This document shows positions 39,567 to 48,938 of a stretch of 64,000 nucleotides of DNA, in pieces. Within the stretch, counting starts at the first letter, position 1. Each line of letters begins with the position of its first letter. Origin of the DNA: an uncultured Prevotella sp. (lineage in GTDB: Bacteria; Bacteroidota; Bacteroidia; Bacteroidales; Bacteroidaceae). The position numbers were made by a program, and so were the translations under genes. The stretch covers positions 4,123 through 68,122 of the forward strand of contig CAJJWN010000014.1 of the NCBI GenBank assembly GCA_905196835.1, read 5' to 3'. A model generated the notes under the pieces. That model did not search any database. It was not told the DNA's origin and saw only the letters and a program-made list of their open reading frames with translations.

Positions 39567-40757
39567 ATGGACGACATTTACAAGTATCTTTTGGACTTTT
39601 TGAAATACACCGCCGGGGTGTCCGACGACATCATGGGCTGGGTCTATCCGCTTACGGCGGCGTTCGCCGTGGCGTTGTTGTCGATGGTGTGTACGGCGGC
39701 TTTCCGCTTCGGGGTGATGCCCGCCGTGCAGAAGGTCACGGCGAGGACTAAGGCTACATGGGACGACTATCTGTTCAACCGCCGCGTCATGCGTGCCTTC
39801 CGCCGCATCATTCCGCCCGTGGTGTGGTATGTATGCCTGCCTCTTGTGCTGCCCCACCATCCGTGGATGCTGTCGGTGCTGCTTAAGGTGTGCAACGTTT
39901 ACCTGGTGGTTGTGTCCCTGCTGTTCGTAAGCGCGTTCATTCATTCGCTCTATGAGATATCCGAATCGCACCAGAAGCTGCGCAACCGTCCGCTGAAAGG
40001 CGTCTACCAGATGTTCAACCTGCTGGCATTTGTCGTCGGGTGCATCCTCATAGTGAGCATAGTCATCGACAAGAGCGCCACCGCCGTGCTGGCAGGCTTG
40101 GGCGCGTCGGCCGCCGTGCTGATGCTCATCTTCAAGGACTCAATACTCGGCCTGGTGGCGGGCGTGCAGCTCTCGGCCAACGACATGCTGCGCCCGGGCG
40201 ACTGGATAACCATGCAGAAGTACGGGGCCAACGGCTATGTGCTCGAGGTGTCGCTGACAACGGTCAAGGTGCAGAACTTCGACAAGACCATAACCACCAT
40301 ACCGCCTTACGCCCTCGTGAGCGACTCTTTCCAGAACTGGCGCGGTATGCGCGAGTCGGGCGGACGGCGGCTGAAGCTGTCGGTCAACGTCGATGCCAAC
40401 ACCGTGCACTTCTGTTCGGCCGACGAGCTGGATGAATTTGTCAGGAAAGGCTACATTCCGGCGGAACGTTATGCCGACACCGGCTTCCCCGTCGCCAACA
40501 CGCAGGTGTTCCGCGACTTCATGTATGACTTCATGGAGCACCATCCCGACGTGCAAAGCGACATGATGATAATGGTGCGTATGCTTCAGCCTGCGCCCGA
40601 GGGGCTTCCGCTCGAGCTGTATTGCTTCTGCCGCTTTGTAGACTGGACGCCGTTCGAACGCTTCCAAAGCTCCGTGCTCGACTATGCCGTCGTAATGGCG
40701 CAGGAGTTCGGCCTGCGCATCTTCCAGCGTCCGGCAGGGCGAGATTTTAAAGGGTGA
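39567..40757 (+). CDS. MscS-family mechanosensitive channel (YbdG-like)
   Basis: A 396-residue inner-membrane protein from ATG 39567, placed just after a promoter; the longer frame from 39465 is rejected. About four to five membrane helices occupy residues 15-200. The pore-lining helix has the Gly/Ala pattern ATAVLAGLGASAAVLMLIFKD followed by ILGLVAGVQLSANDMLRPGDWI. Next come the beta domain (EVSLTTVKVQNFDKTITTIP) and a C-terminal vestibule domain. The long C-terminal part and the sequence YALVSDSFQNWRGM match the YbdG/MscM-like branch. It releases solutes on hypo-osmotic shock. The window's mscL appears inactivated, so this may be the working channel. Confidence 0.9.
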   Translation: MDDIYKYLLDFLKYTAGVSDDIMGWVYPLTAAFAVALLSMVCTAAFRFGVMPAVQKVTARTKATWDDYLFNRRVMRAFRRIIPPVVWYVCLPLVLPHHPWMLSVLLKVCNVYLVVVSLLFVSAFIHSLYEISESHQKLRNRPLKGVYQMFNLLAFVVGCILIVSIVIDKSATAVLAGLGASAAVLMLIFKDSILGLVAGVQLSANDMLRPGDWITMQKYGANGYVLEVSLTTVKVQNFDKTITTIPPYALVSDSFQNWRGMRESGGRRLKLSVNVDANTVHFCSADELDEFVRKGYIPAERYADTGFPVANTQVFRDFMYDFMEHHPDVQSDMMIMVRMLQPAPEGLPLELYCFCRFVDWTPFERFQSSVLDYAVVMAQEFGLRIFQRPAGRDFKG

Positions 40758-40801
40758 GAAGGTGAGAGATTGAGAAGTTGGGAAAAGAAAGATGAATAAA
40801 A

Positions 40802-40838
40802 AAAGTCCAAGGAGACTGCTCCTTGGACTTTCTTTTTT
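40802..40838. terminator. Bidirectional terminator between mscS-like and GH3 genes
   Basis: AAGTCCAAGGAG (40803-40814), loop ACTG, CTCCTTGGACTT (40819-40830), flanked by A and T tracts. Confidence 0.9.
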
Positions 40839-43425
40839 ATTTAAGGCTTACCTTTACGGTCTTCAACGCCTTGCTGTCTGACGTGCCGCCGTACATTATT
40901 TCGTATTCTCCGCTTACGGGGCGGACGGTGTTCGACTGCGTGTCGTACCACTCAAACGACTTGCCGTCGAGCTTGAACTCAACGTTCTTCGTCTCGCCCT
41001 TCTTCAGCGTTACGCGGCGGAATGCGCGCAGCGTCTTCACTGGCCCTTCCTTGTCTGACGGACGGCGCAGGTACACCTGCACCACTTCGTCGCCGTCTCT
41101 CGTGCCCGTATTGGTGACGGGAACGGTCAGCGTGCAGCCCTCGTCGGTGTCGAATTCGGTGGCGGATACCGCCGCGTCGCCGTAAGCGAACGTGGTGTAG
41201 CTAAGTCCGTAGCCGAAGGGGAAGAGAGGCTCGTCCGTCATGTAGCGGTATGTGCGTCCCTTCATGGAGTAGTCCTCGAAGCCGGGCAGCTGCTTGGTGC
41301 TCTTGTAGAACGTTATTGGCAGTCGGCCCGCAGGGTTGTATTCGCCGAAGAGCACCGACGCGATGGCATCGCCACCGGCCTGTCCCGGGTACCATGCCTG
41401 CACTATCGCGTCGCACATGGCGGCCTCGCGGGTCAGTGCTATGGCCGAGCCGGAGAAGTTGACAAACACTATTTTCTTGCCCGTCTTCTTGAGTTCGGCC
41501 AGCAGTCGTGTCTGCACTTCGGGCAGTTCTATCCACTCGCGGTCGCCTCCGCGGAAGCCGGGCACGGTTATCGGCATCTCCTCGCCCTCGAGTCCGGGCG
41601 TTATTCCGCCTGCGAAGATGATTACGTCGGCGTCTTTCACCTTGTTGACACTTTGCTGTATGTCGAGCGGCACCTCGCGTCCGAAGTCGAAGTTAAGCGT
41701 GGCGCAGTCGCCTTCGCTCGCCTTGAAGTCCACCTTTATGTCGTAAGTCTTGCCTGCTTCCACCTTCATCGCGTAAGCCCTGTTGTTCTTCGTGTTAAGC
41801 GCTTCGGCCACTTCCTTGCCGTTGATGTGCAGGTGAGCCTTGCCCTGTGTCTGGAAACTGAACACCACTTCCTCGCTCTTCTTGGGGCTGAACGTTGTTT
41901 CGTATTCGGCGTAGAAGCCTCCCAGCTGCACGCCCGGGGCGAATACGATGGCTCCGGCGGTGGTGAAGCGGAACGGGTCAGACACGTGTGTAACCACGTC
42001 GGGCTTGCCTTCCGGCTCGAGCGAGTTCCAATATGATGCCTTGAAGCCGCGCTTGCCGTCAGCCTGGCAGTCGGCGAAGAGGCTTTGCAGGCCTACAGAC
42101 GACGTGTAGTCGCATCCGTACTCGTATATCAGCTTGTCCTCCGGCACCCTGCTCTGCAAGCCCTGCAACAGGGTGATTGTGTGCGACGGGAAGCCGTTGT
42201 AGTTGCCCCACTGCATCACGCTGTCGTTGGCGTTGGGGCCGATTACGGCTATTTTCAGCCCCGTCTTGGGCAGAGGCAACAGTCCGCCGTTGTTTTGCAG
42301 CAGCACGATGCTCTGCTGGGCCATGCGCAGTGCGAGGTCGCGGTGCTCCTTGCTGTCAACCACGCTGTACGGGATGTTGCGCCATGGCACGTCCTCGTCG
42401 AACTCGCCAAGCTCTATGCGCGCCTTCATCAGTCGGGTGACGGCGGTGTCGAGGCGGCTCTCGCTGATGAGTTTGGCGTTGACGGCATCGACGAGCGACT
42501 GGTAAGTCTGGCCGCATTCAAGGTCGGTTCCGCTTGCCACGGCCTTGGCCGAAGCGTGCGCCGAGTCAGGCTCGGTGTTGTGCGCGCCCTTCGTGTAGAA
42601 GTCGGTTATCGCCCAGCAGTCGGACACCACGATGCCCTTGTAGCCCCATTCGTCGCGCAGTATTTGCTGGAGCAGGCGGTTGCTGCCACAGCACGGCTCG
42701 CCCTCGTAGCGGTTGTAGGCGCACATCACCTCCTTTACGCCTGCCTCCTGCACTGCGGTTTTGAACGCCGGAAGGTACGTTTCCCACAAGTCGCGCGGGT
42801 CAATGTTCTCGGCGTTGAACACGTGGCGGTTCCATTCCGGCCCCGAGTGTACGGCGTAATGCTTGGCGCAGGCGTGCAGCTTGTTGTACTTCTCGTCCTT
42901 GGGGCCTTGCAGGCCGCCCACCACGCTCACGCCCATGCGCGCCGTGAGGTAGGGGTCTTCGCCGTAGGTCTCCTGTCCGCGTCCCCACCGCGGGTCGCGG
43001 AATATGTTGATGTTGGGTGTCCAGAAGGTCAGTCCCTGGTATATTTTCGGGTCGCCTTTCTTTATTATCTCGTTGTTCTTCGCCCTCGCCTCGTCACTCA
43101 CGGCGGTGAAAACGTCCTGCACGAGGGCGTCGTTCCACGACGCGGCCATGCCTATGCACTGCGGAAACACCGTAGCCAGACCGGCGCGCCCCACGCCGTG
43201 CAGGGCCTCGCTCCACCAGTTGTAACCCTTGATGCCGAGCCTGTCGATGGGCGGCGAGTCATATTGCATGAGCGATACTTTCTCTTCCAGCGTAAGCCTG
43301 CTTACCAGGTCGGCCGCCCGTTCGTCGGCAGAGAGGTCGGGGTCTTGGTACGGCATGTTGCTGCCGCACGACAGGGCGAGCATGGCGCAGCCTGAAATCA
43401 TGAATTTGTTGAGTAAGTTTTTCAT
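40837..43425 (-). CDS. GH3 glycoside hydrolase lipoprotein with PA14 insertion
   Basis: An 862-residue enzyme from ATG 43425, which gives a lipoprotein signal (MKNLLNKFMISGCAMLALSC, lipid Cys20); the upstream frame extension is rejected. The GH3 N-terminal barrel has KHYAVHSGPEWNRH and nucleophile Asp269 in GIVVSDCWAI. The C-terminal alpha/beta sandwich is interrupted by a PA14-like domain (GFKASYWNSLEPEGKPD to FDFGRE), then a fibronectin III-like domain at the end. The layout fits beta-glucosidase or beta-xylosidase enzymes of Prevotella xylan loci. The single gene has a -7 box at 43462. Substrate specificity is not decidable from sequence. Confidence 0.92.
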   Translation of the reverse strand: MKNLLNKFMISGCAMLALSCGSNMPYQDPDLSADERAADLVSRLTLEEKVSLMQYDSPPIDRLGIKGYNWWSEALHGVGRAGLATVFPQCIGMAASWNDALVQDVFTAVSDEARAKNNEIIKKGDPKIYQGLTFWTPNINIFRDPRWGRGQETYGEDPYLTARMGVSVVGGLQGPKDEKYNKLHACAKHYAVHSGPEWNRHVFNAENIDPRDLWETYLPAFKTAVQEAGVKEVMCAYNRYEGEPCCGSNRLLQQILRDEWGYKGIVVSDCWAITDFYTKGAHNTEPDSAHASAKAVASGTDLECGQTYQSLVDAVNAKLISESRLDTAVTRLMKARIELGEFDEDVPWRNIPYSVVDSKEHRDLALRMAQQSIVLLQNNGGLLPLPKTGLKIAVIGPNANDSVMQWGNYNGFPSHTITLLQGLQSRVPEDKLIYEYGCDYTSSVGLQSLFADCQADGKRGFKASYWNSLEPEGKPDVVTHVSDPFRFTTAGAIVFAPGVQLGGFYAEYETTFSPKKSEEVVFSFQTQGKAHLHINGKEVAEALNTKNNRAYAMKVEAGKTYDIKVDFKASEGDCATLNFDFGREVPLDIQQSVNKVKDADVIIFAGGITPGLEGEEMPITVPGFRGGDREWIELPEVQTRLLAELKKTGKKIVFVNFSGSAIALTREAAMCDAIVQAWYPGQAGGDAIASVLFGEYNPAGRLPITFYKSTKQLPGFEDYSMKGRTYRYMTDEPLFPFGYGLSYTTFAYGDAAVSATEFDTDEGCTLTVPVTNTGTRDGDEVVQVYLRRPSDKEGPVKTLRAFRRVTLKKGETKNVEFKLDGKSFEWYDTQSNTVRPVSGEYEIMYGGTSDSKALKTVKVSLK

Positions 43426-43461
43426 TGCTTTAGATTTTACCTTGAATAAATAAACAATGTG

Positions 43462-43469
43462 CAAATATA
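43462..43469 (-). promoter_or_regulatory. -7 promoter element of the GH3 gene
   Basis: Minus strand TATATTTG followed by CA, 36 bp before the ATG. No -33 TTG at normal spacing. Confidence 0.5.
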
Positions 43470-43602
43470 GCAATTTAATTTTACATTTCGGTGCAATCGG
43501 CCGCGTTTGATATTTTTTATCAGCCCTTCTGCCGCGCCCTTGGCCGCGCTTTTCGGCGGCAAACGTTAACGCATTGGTACACAGCATGTTACCGGCTGTA
43601 TT

Positions 43603-43690
43603 CCAAAAGACCGTCTTTCGCCTTGCAAAAGGCCGCCTTTTACACTGCGAAAGACGGTCTTTCGCACTCCGTTTTGCCGTCTTTTGGAAA
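43603..43690. repeat. 22-bp-period quasi-palindromic array H (4 units)
   Basis: Units start at 43603, 43625, 43647 and 43669. It lies between the divergent GH3 and FMN-reductase genes. Units 1-3 are the most symmetrical in the window (for example GCGAAAGACGGTCTTTCGC). Confidence 0.85.
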
Positions 43691-43775
43691 AGTGTCTGTG
43701 GCCGGGCATGGCCTGAAAACGTAATATTGTTCCTAAAACAGGTAATCAGTTTACACGTTTTTAGCCGCTAATCAG

Positions 43776-43783
43776 TACCTTTG
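43776..43783 (+). promoter_or_regulatory. -7 promoter element of the FMN reductase gene
   Basis: TACCTTTG followed by CAG, 50 bp before ATG 43833. Confidence 0.55.
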
Positions 43784-43832
43784 CAGAGGAAAAATGAAAC
43801 CAATGTAACGTTATATTTAAAGGAAAGAAGAA

Positions 43833-44447
43833 ATGAAGGTATTACTGATTAACGGAAGTCCGCGCGGCGAGGGCAACACGTACATAGCCCTGTCAGAGGT
43901 GGCGAAGACGCTCGAAGCGGAAGGCGTAGAGGCTGAAATAGTGTCAATCGGAACGAAGGCGGTGCAGGGCTGCATAGCCTGCGGCAAGTGTGCGGAGCTT
44001 GGCCGGTGCGTGTTTAATGACACATTATATAATAATGTGCGTGAAAAACTGGAGACGGCCGATGCCATTGTGGTGGGTTCGCCCGTGTATTACGCCGGCC
44101 CCAACGGCTCGCTCTGCGCCCTGCTCGACAGGCTCTTCTATTCGGCTGCGCCGCTGCTGCGCTACAAGCCTGCGGCCTCTGTCGCCGTGTGCCGCCGCGG
44201 AGGGGCGAGCGCGACATTCGACAGGCTTAACAAGTATTTCATGATGAGCTGTATGCCCGTGGTAAGCTCGCAGTATTGGAACAGCGTGCACGGGCACGCC
44301 AAGGGCGAGGCGGAGCAAGACGCCGAGGGCCTTCAGACCATGCGCACGCTGGGCAGGAACATGGCCTGGGTGCTGAAGAGCCTGAAGAACGGCGGCCAGC
44401 CGATGCCGGAGAGGGAAGAGCCGGTAAAGACCAGTTTCATAAGGTAA
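43833..44447 (+). CDS. NAD(P)H-dependent FMN reductase / flavodoxin-like protein
   Basis: A 204-residue flavodoxin-fold protein with the FMN phosphate loop GSPRGEGNT (8-16). GCIACGKC at 46-53 with a further Cys at 59 resembles the Cys cluster of iron-sulfur flavoprotein-like reductases. The flavin-contact stretch VVGSPVYYAGPNGSLCALLD is typical of the NADPH-dependent FMN reductase family. Likely a cytosolic dimeric oxidoreductase; electron acceptor unknown. A stand-alone gene with its own -7 box; no terminator was seen, but inverted-repeat element 4 begins 14 bp after the stop. Confidence 0.85.
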   Translation: MKVLLINGSPRGEGNTYIALSEVAKTLEAEGVEAEIVSIGTKAVQGCIACGKCAELGRCVFNDTLYNNVREKLETADAIVVGSPVYYAGPNGSLCALLDRLFYSAAPLLRYKPAASVAVCRRGGASATFDRLNKYFMMSCMPVVSSQYWNSVHGHAKGEAEQDAEGLQTMRTLGRNMAWVLKSLKNGGQPMPEREEPVKTSFIR

Positions 44448-44460
44448 ATGCTTTAGTTTT

Positions 44461-44650
44461 GTTCATCCGCAGTTCAAGTGTGTAGGATTATTGTGTGTTC
44501 TTTGGCCGTTGTGGTTGTATTTTCATGTACACATCCTACTTCAAACAGGCGGTCGGTAACCGTCATTCCGCGCTCCGACCGCCAGGATTGCAGTAAGATG
44601 CAAACGTTTAATTCTCTTATTTGCCATACACCTGAACTGTGGATGAACCT
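44461..44650. mobile_element. MITE-like element 4 with terminal inverted repeats
   Basis: Left end GTTCATCCGCAGTTCAAGTG and right end 44630-44649 are inverted copies with two mismatches. A hairpin GGCGGTCGG/CCGACCGCC and the core GTCGGTAACCGTCATT (44552-44567) match element 3 in reverse orientation. Contains no gene. Confidence 0.65.
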
Positions 44651-44708
44651 CTTTTGCATGACGCGCCGCCGTTAACTTTTTTAAACTTGAAATAATCTTG
44701 CAAATGTA

Positions 44709-44738
44709 TTGGTATCACGCTGTCTTTCGCTATATTTG
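44709..44738 (+). promoter_or_regulatory. Promoter of the HAD-thioesterase gene
   Basis: TTG (44709-44711), a 19-bp spacer, TATATTTG (44731-44738). Leader about 90 bases. Confidence 0.7.
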
Positions 44739-44831
44739 CAAAAGATAAGCGGCATAAGGGATGTAGCAGGCAGGTTGGCCGTCGTCCCGTATGCTCTGTC
44801 TTTTTAGTTACAAACCAAAACGCCCGACGCT

Positions 44832-46064
44832 ATGAAATACAAACTATTGGTTCTCGACGTAGACGGGACACTGCTTAACAACGAGATGGAGATAAGCAAG
44901 CGCACGCTTGCGGCCTTGCTTAAAGTGCAACACATGGGAATACGCATCGTGCTGGCCTCGGGCAGGCCCACGTCGGGGCTTATGCCGTTGGCAAAGGCTC
45001 TCGAACTGGGCAATTTCGGCGGTTTCATACTGGCTTACAACGGCTGCCAGGTAATCAAGGCGGGCACGGGCGAGGTGATGTTCGAGCGCCGCATCAATCC
45101 CGAACAAATACCATACCTTGAGAAAAAGTCGCGCAAGAACGGCTTTTCCATATTCACCTATCACGACGAATACATCCTTACGGACAACGCCGACGACATA
45201 CACATACGCCGCGAGGCATGGCTCAACCACCTGAAAATAATGGAAGAGCCGGAATTTTCAATCGCAATAGACTTTGCTCCGTGCAAGTGCGTGCTGGTAA
45301 GCGACGACTACGAGGCCCTGCGCGGACTGGAAAACCACTGGAAGCGGCGGCTGGCTGGCGTGCTCGACGTGTTCCCCTCCGAGCCGTATTTCCTCGAGGT
45401 CGTTCCCTTCGGCGTTGACAAGGCCAACACCTTGGCCGTGCTCATGGAGCAGCTTGGCGTGAAGCGCGAGGAGGTAATAGCCATCGGCGACGGCGTGGCC
45501 GACGTTACGATGCTACAGTTGGCAGGCAAGAGCGTTGCCATGGGGCACGCGCAAGACTCCGTCAAGGTCTGCGCCGACTACGTGACAGGCTCCAACGAGG
45601 AGGACGGCGTGGCCCAGGCCGTAGAGAAACTTATCCTCTCGGAAGTCCATGCGTCTGAAATTCCGCTCGACTTGCTCAATGCCCAGGCCAAGCACGCACT
45701 GATGGGCAACCTCGGCATACAGTACACCTACGCCTCGCCCGACCGCATAGAGGCCACCATGCCCGTTGACGAGCGCACGCGCCAGCCCTTCGGCATACTG
45801 CACGGAGGCGCGACGCTGGCCTTGGCCGAGACCGTGGCGGGTCTCGGCTCGATGATAACCTGCCAGCCCGACGAAATCGTTGTGGGTATGCAGGTTAGCG
45901 GCAACCACGTCTCCTCGGCGCACGAGGGCGACACGGTGCGCGCCGTAGGCACCATTGTACACCGCGGCCGCTCGTCCCACGTGTGGAATGTCGATGTGTT
46001 CACCTCCACCAACAAGCTCGTGTCGAGCATCCGCGTGGTGAACAGCATAATGAAGAAGAGGTGA
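44832..46064 (+). CDS. Fusion of Cof-type HAD phosphatase and hotdog thioesterase
   Basis: A 410-residue two-domain protein. Residues 1-270 are a HAD-IIB (Cof) hydrolase: nucleophile Asp9 and Asp11 in LDVDGT, motif II SGRPT at 43-47, and motif IV GDGVAD at 219-224, where the usual Asn of GDGxND is Ala. Residues about 280-405 are a PaaI/YdiI-like hotdog thioesterase with GILHGGATLALAE (HGG 324-326, likely catalytic Glu333) and VGMQVSGNHV. YdiI/MenI enzymes hydrolyse DHNA-CoA in menaquinone synthesis, so the second domain could fill that role; this is inference. It has its own promoter, with trpS downstream. Confidence 0.88.
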   Translation: MKYKLLVLDVDGTLLNNEMEISKRTLAALLKVQHMGIRIVLASGRPTSGLMPLAKALELGNFGGFILAYNGCQVIKAGTGEVMFERRINPEQIPYLEKKSRKNGFSIFTYHDEYILTDNADDIHIRREAWLNHLKIMEEPEFSIAIDFAPCKCVLVSDDYEALRGLENHWKRRLAGVLDVFPSEPYFLEVVPFGVDKANTLAVLMEQLGVKREEVIAIGDGVADVTMLQLAGKSVAMGHAQDSVKVCADYVTGSNEEDGVAQAVEKLILSEVHASEIPLDLLNAQAKHALMGNLGIQYTYASPDRIEATMPVDERTRQPFGILHGGATLALAETVAGLGSMITCQPDEIVVGMQVSGNHVSSAHEGDTVRAVGTIVHRGRSSHVWNVDVFTSTNKLVSSIRVVNSIMKKR

Positions 46065-46126
46065 GGCTTTTTGTCGGTATTTTGTGTAAATAAATGTTTT
46101 CCTGCTGTTTTCTCATGAAAAATTTG

Positions 46127-46134
46127 TAAGTTTG
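46127..46134 (+). promoter_or_regulatory. -7 promoter element of trpS
   Basis: TAAGTTTG followed by CAG, 39 bp before ATG 46174. No TTG at -33. Confidence 0.5.
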
Positions 46135-46173
46135 CAGCTCATAAATTGTGGATTTACAGAAAGGAAACATTAA

Positions 46174-47261
<1,088 letters not shown>

Positions 47262-47262
<1 letters not shown>

Positions 47263-47369
47263 TAAATGAACAATGAATAATGAAAAATGAATGATGAATA
47301 ATGGAATGTGTGGATTGCAATGGCTGAATAGGTGTAAGGCGTAGCCTGATTATTCATTATTCATTTCGC
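47262..47369. repeat. Low-complexity inverted repeat after trpS
   Basis: ATGAATAATGAA-like words at 47266-47302 are inverted at 47350-47369 (ATTATTCATTATTCAT). Same style as the era-der repeat. Confidence 0.6.
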
Positions 47370-47400
47370 AAGATTGCACCTTATTTATATATATAGACAA

Positions 47401-47718
47401 ATGGAAAACAATAACAACAAGCAGGGGCAGTTCCAAATAGAGCTGCCTCAAGACGTGGCACAAGGCGAATATGCCAACTTCGCGATAATAACCCATTCAA
47501 GTTCAGACTTCGTGCTCGACTTCGCACGCATACTGCCCGGAGTGCCCAAAGCGATGGTCAAGTCGCGCGTAATCCTTGCTCCGGAGCACGCCAAGAGGCT
47601 GCTTATGGCTCTGAAAGACAATATCGTAAGATATGAAAATGCTTTCGGGCAAATCAAGATGCCGCAGCAGGAAAAAGGTACAATCGCACCTTTCAATATC
47701 AACAAAGGCGAGGCGTAA
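47401..47718 (+). CDS. DUF3467 protein
   Basis: A 105-residue protein from ATG 47401 (MENNNNKQGQFQIELPQDV). The DUF3467 signature is clear: GEYANFAIITHSSSDFVLDFARILPGVPKAMVKSRVILAPEHAKRLLMAL, read in segments. Cytosolic, function unknown. In Bacteroidales it commonly sits before rpsL, as here. A terminator follows. Confidence 0.9.
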   Translation: MENNNNKQGQFQIELPQDVAQGEYANFAIITHSSSDFVLDFARILPGVPKAMVKSRVILAPEHAKRLLMALKDNIVRYENAFGQIKMPQQEKGTIAPFNINKGEA

Positions 47719-47738
47719 AGAGTTAATTTATTTTAATA

Positions 47739-47780
47739 AAGCCTATATTGCTTGAATTTTCGGGCGGTATAGGCTTTTGT
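47739..47780 (+). terminator. Terminator of DUF3467 gene
   Basis: AAGCCTATA (47739-47747) pairs with TATAGGCTT (47768-47776), followed by TTGTTGTT. Confidence 0.65.
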
Positions 47781-47816
47781 TGTTCTTTATAATTAGGTAG
47801 TTTGGATATTTATTCG

Positions 47817-47824
47817 TACCTTTG
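47817..47824 (+). promoter_or_regulatory. -7 promoter element of the str/S10 operon
   Basis: TACCTTTG followed by CAG, about 83 bp before rpsL. It heads the long ribosomal-protein run to the window end. Confidence 0.6.
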
Positions 47825-47906
47825 CAGCCCAAATATGGCTTGTGTCCGAGCCATGCTTAGTCGTGACAATAACAAAAAATAAATATATAACTAAAAATTA
47901 ACAACA

Positions 47907-48287
47907 ATGCCTACAATTCAACAATTGGTAAGAAAAGGTAGAAAGGCGCTTGTTGACAAGAGCAAATCGCCTGCGCTGGACTCATGTCCGCAGCGTCGTG
48001 GCGTATGTGTTCGTGTGTACACAACAACCCCGAAGAAACCTAATTCGGCAATGCGTAAGGTTGCCCGTGTTCGTTTGACAAACCAGAAGGAAGTGAACTC
48101 CTACATACCGGGAGAGGGACACAATCTTCAGGAGCACTCTATCGTACTTGTGCGCGGCGGCCGTGTGAAGGACCTGCCCGGTGTACGTTATCACATCGTT
48201 CGTGGTACTCTTGATACCGCAGGTGTTGCAAACCGTACACAGCGTCGTTCAAAGTATGGTGCAAAGCGTCCCAAGGCTAAGAAGTGA
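47907..48287 (+). CDS. rpsL: 30S ribosomal protein S12
   Basis: A 126-residue decoding-centre protein. [18 protein letters not shown] and [19 protein letters not shown] carry the lysines where streptomycin-resistance changes arise; both are wild-type. It starts [12 protein letters not shown]. It heads the str cluster (rpsL, rpsG, fusA). Confidence 0.98.
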   Translation: MPTIQQLVRKGRKALVDKSKSPALDSCPQRRGVCVRVYTTTPKKPNSAMRKVARVRLTNQKEVNSYIPGEGHNLQEHSIVLVRGGRVKDLPGVRYHIVRGTLDTAGVANRTQRRSKYGAKRPKAKK

Positions 48288-48438
48288 TAACGCCTTTGCT
48301 GACGGTAAATAAGGACACAACAGACATTTTTATCAACGTTTTGCTGGAGATTTGTTATAAAGGTTGAGTAAGTGTTTCCGGAGGGAAAGCTGAAGAACAA
48401 GTGAACAGCCCCATGCAGAATTATTTTCAAACAAAGAA

Positions 48439-48915
48439 ATGAGAAAAGCAAAACCAAAGAAGCGCGTGATCCTGCCGGATCCCGTGTACAACGACCAGAA
48501 GGTCTCGAAGTTCGTTAATCATTTGATGTATGACGGAAAGAAGAATACATCTTATGAGATTTTCTACAAAGCATTGGACACCGTAAAGGAGAAGATGGCC
48601 AACGAGGAGAAGTCGGCTCTTGACATATGGAAGACCGCCCTCGACAACATTACTCCGCAGGTTGAGGTGAAGAGCCGCCGTATTGGTGGTGCTACGTTCC
48701 AGGTTCCTACGGAAATTCGTCCGGACCGCAAGGAGAGCATCTCGATGAAGAACATGATTAACTTCGCACGCAAGCGTGGCGGCAAGACCATGGCTGACAA
48801 GCTCGCTGCTGAAATCATGGACGCTTACAACAACCAGGGCGGCGCCTTCAAGCGCAAGGAGGACATGCACCGTATGGCCGAGGCTAACCGTGCATTCGCA
48901 CACTTCAGGTTTTAA
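48439..48915 (+). CDS. rpsG: 30S ribosomal protein S7
   Basis: A 158-residue 16S rRNA head-domain protein. It starts [22 protein letters not shown] and has the conserved [24 protein letters not shown] and [25 protein letters not shown] end. It lies 151 bp after rpsL and 23 bp before fusA. Confidence 0.98.
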   Translation: MRKAKPKKRVILPDPVYNDQKVSKFVNHLMYDGKKNTSYEIFYKALDTVKEKMANEEKSALDIWKTALDNITPQVEVKSRRIGGATFQVPTEIRPDRKESISMKNMINFARKRGGKTMADKLAAEIMDAYNNQGGAFKRKEDMHRMAEANRAFAHFRF

Positions 48916-48938
48916 AACATAGTTAGGTAAAAAGAAAC

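Noticed and set aside
42085..43395. 436-codon plus-strand frame opposite the GH3 gene
   Set aside because: Fully antisense to a GH3 enzyme with intact catalytic motifs; composition is typical of a shadow frame.
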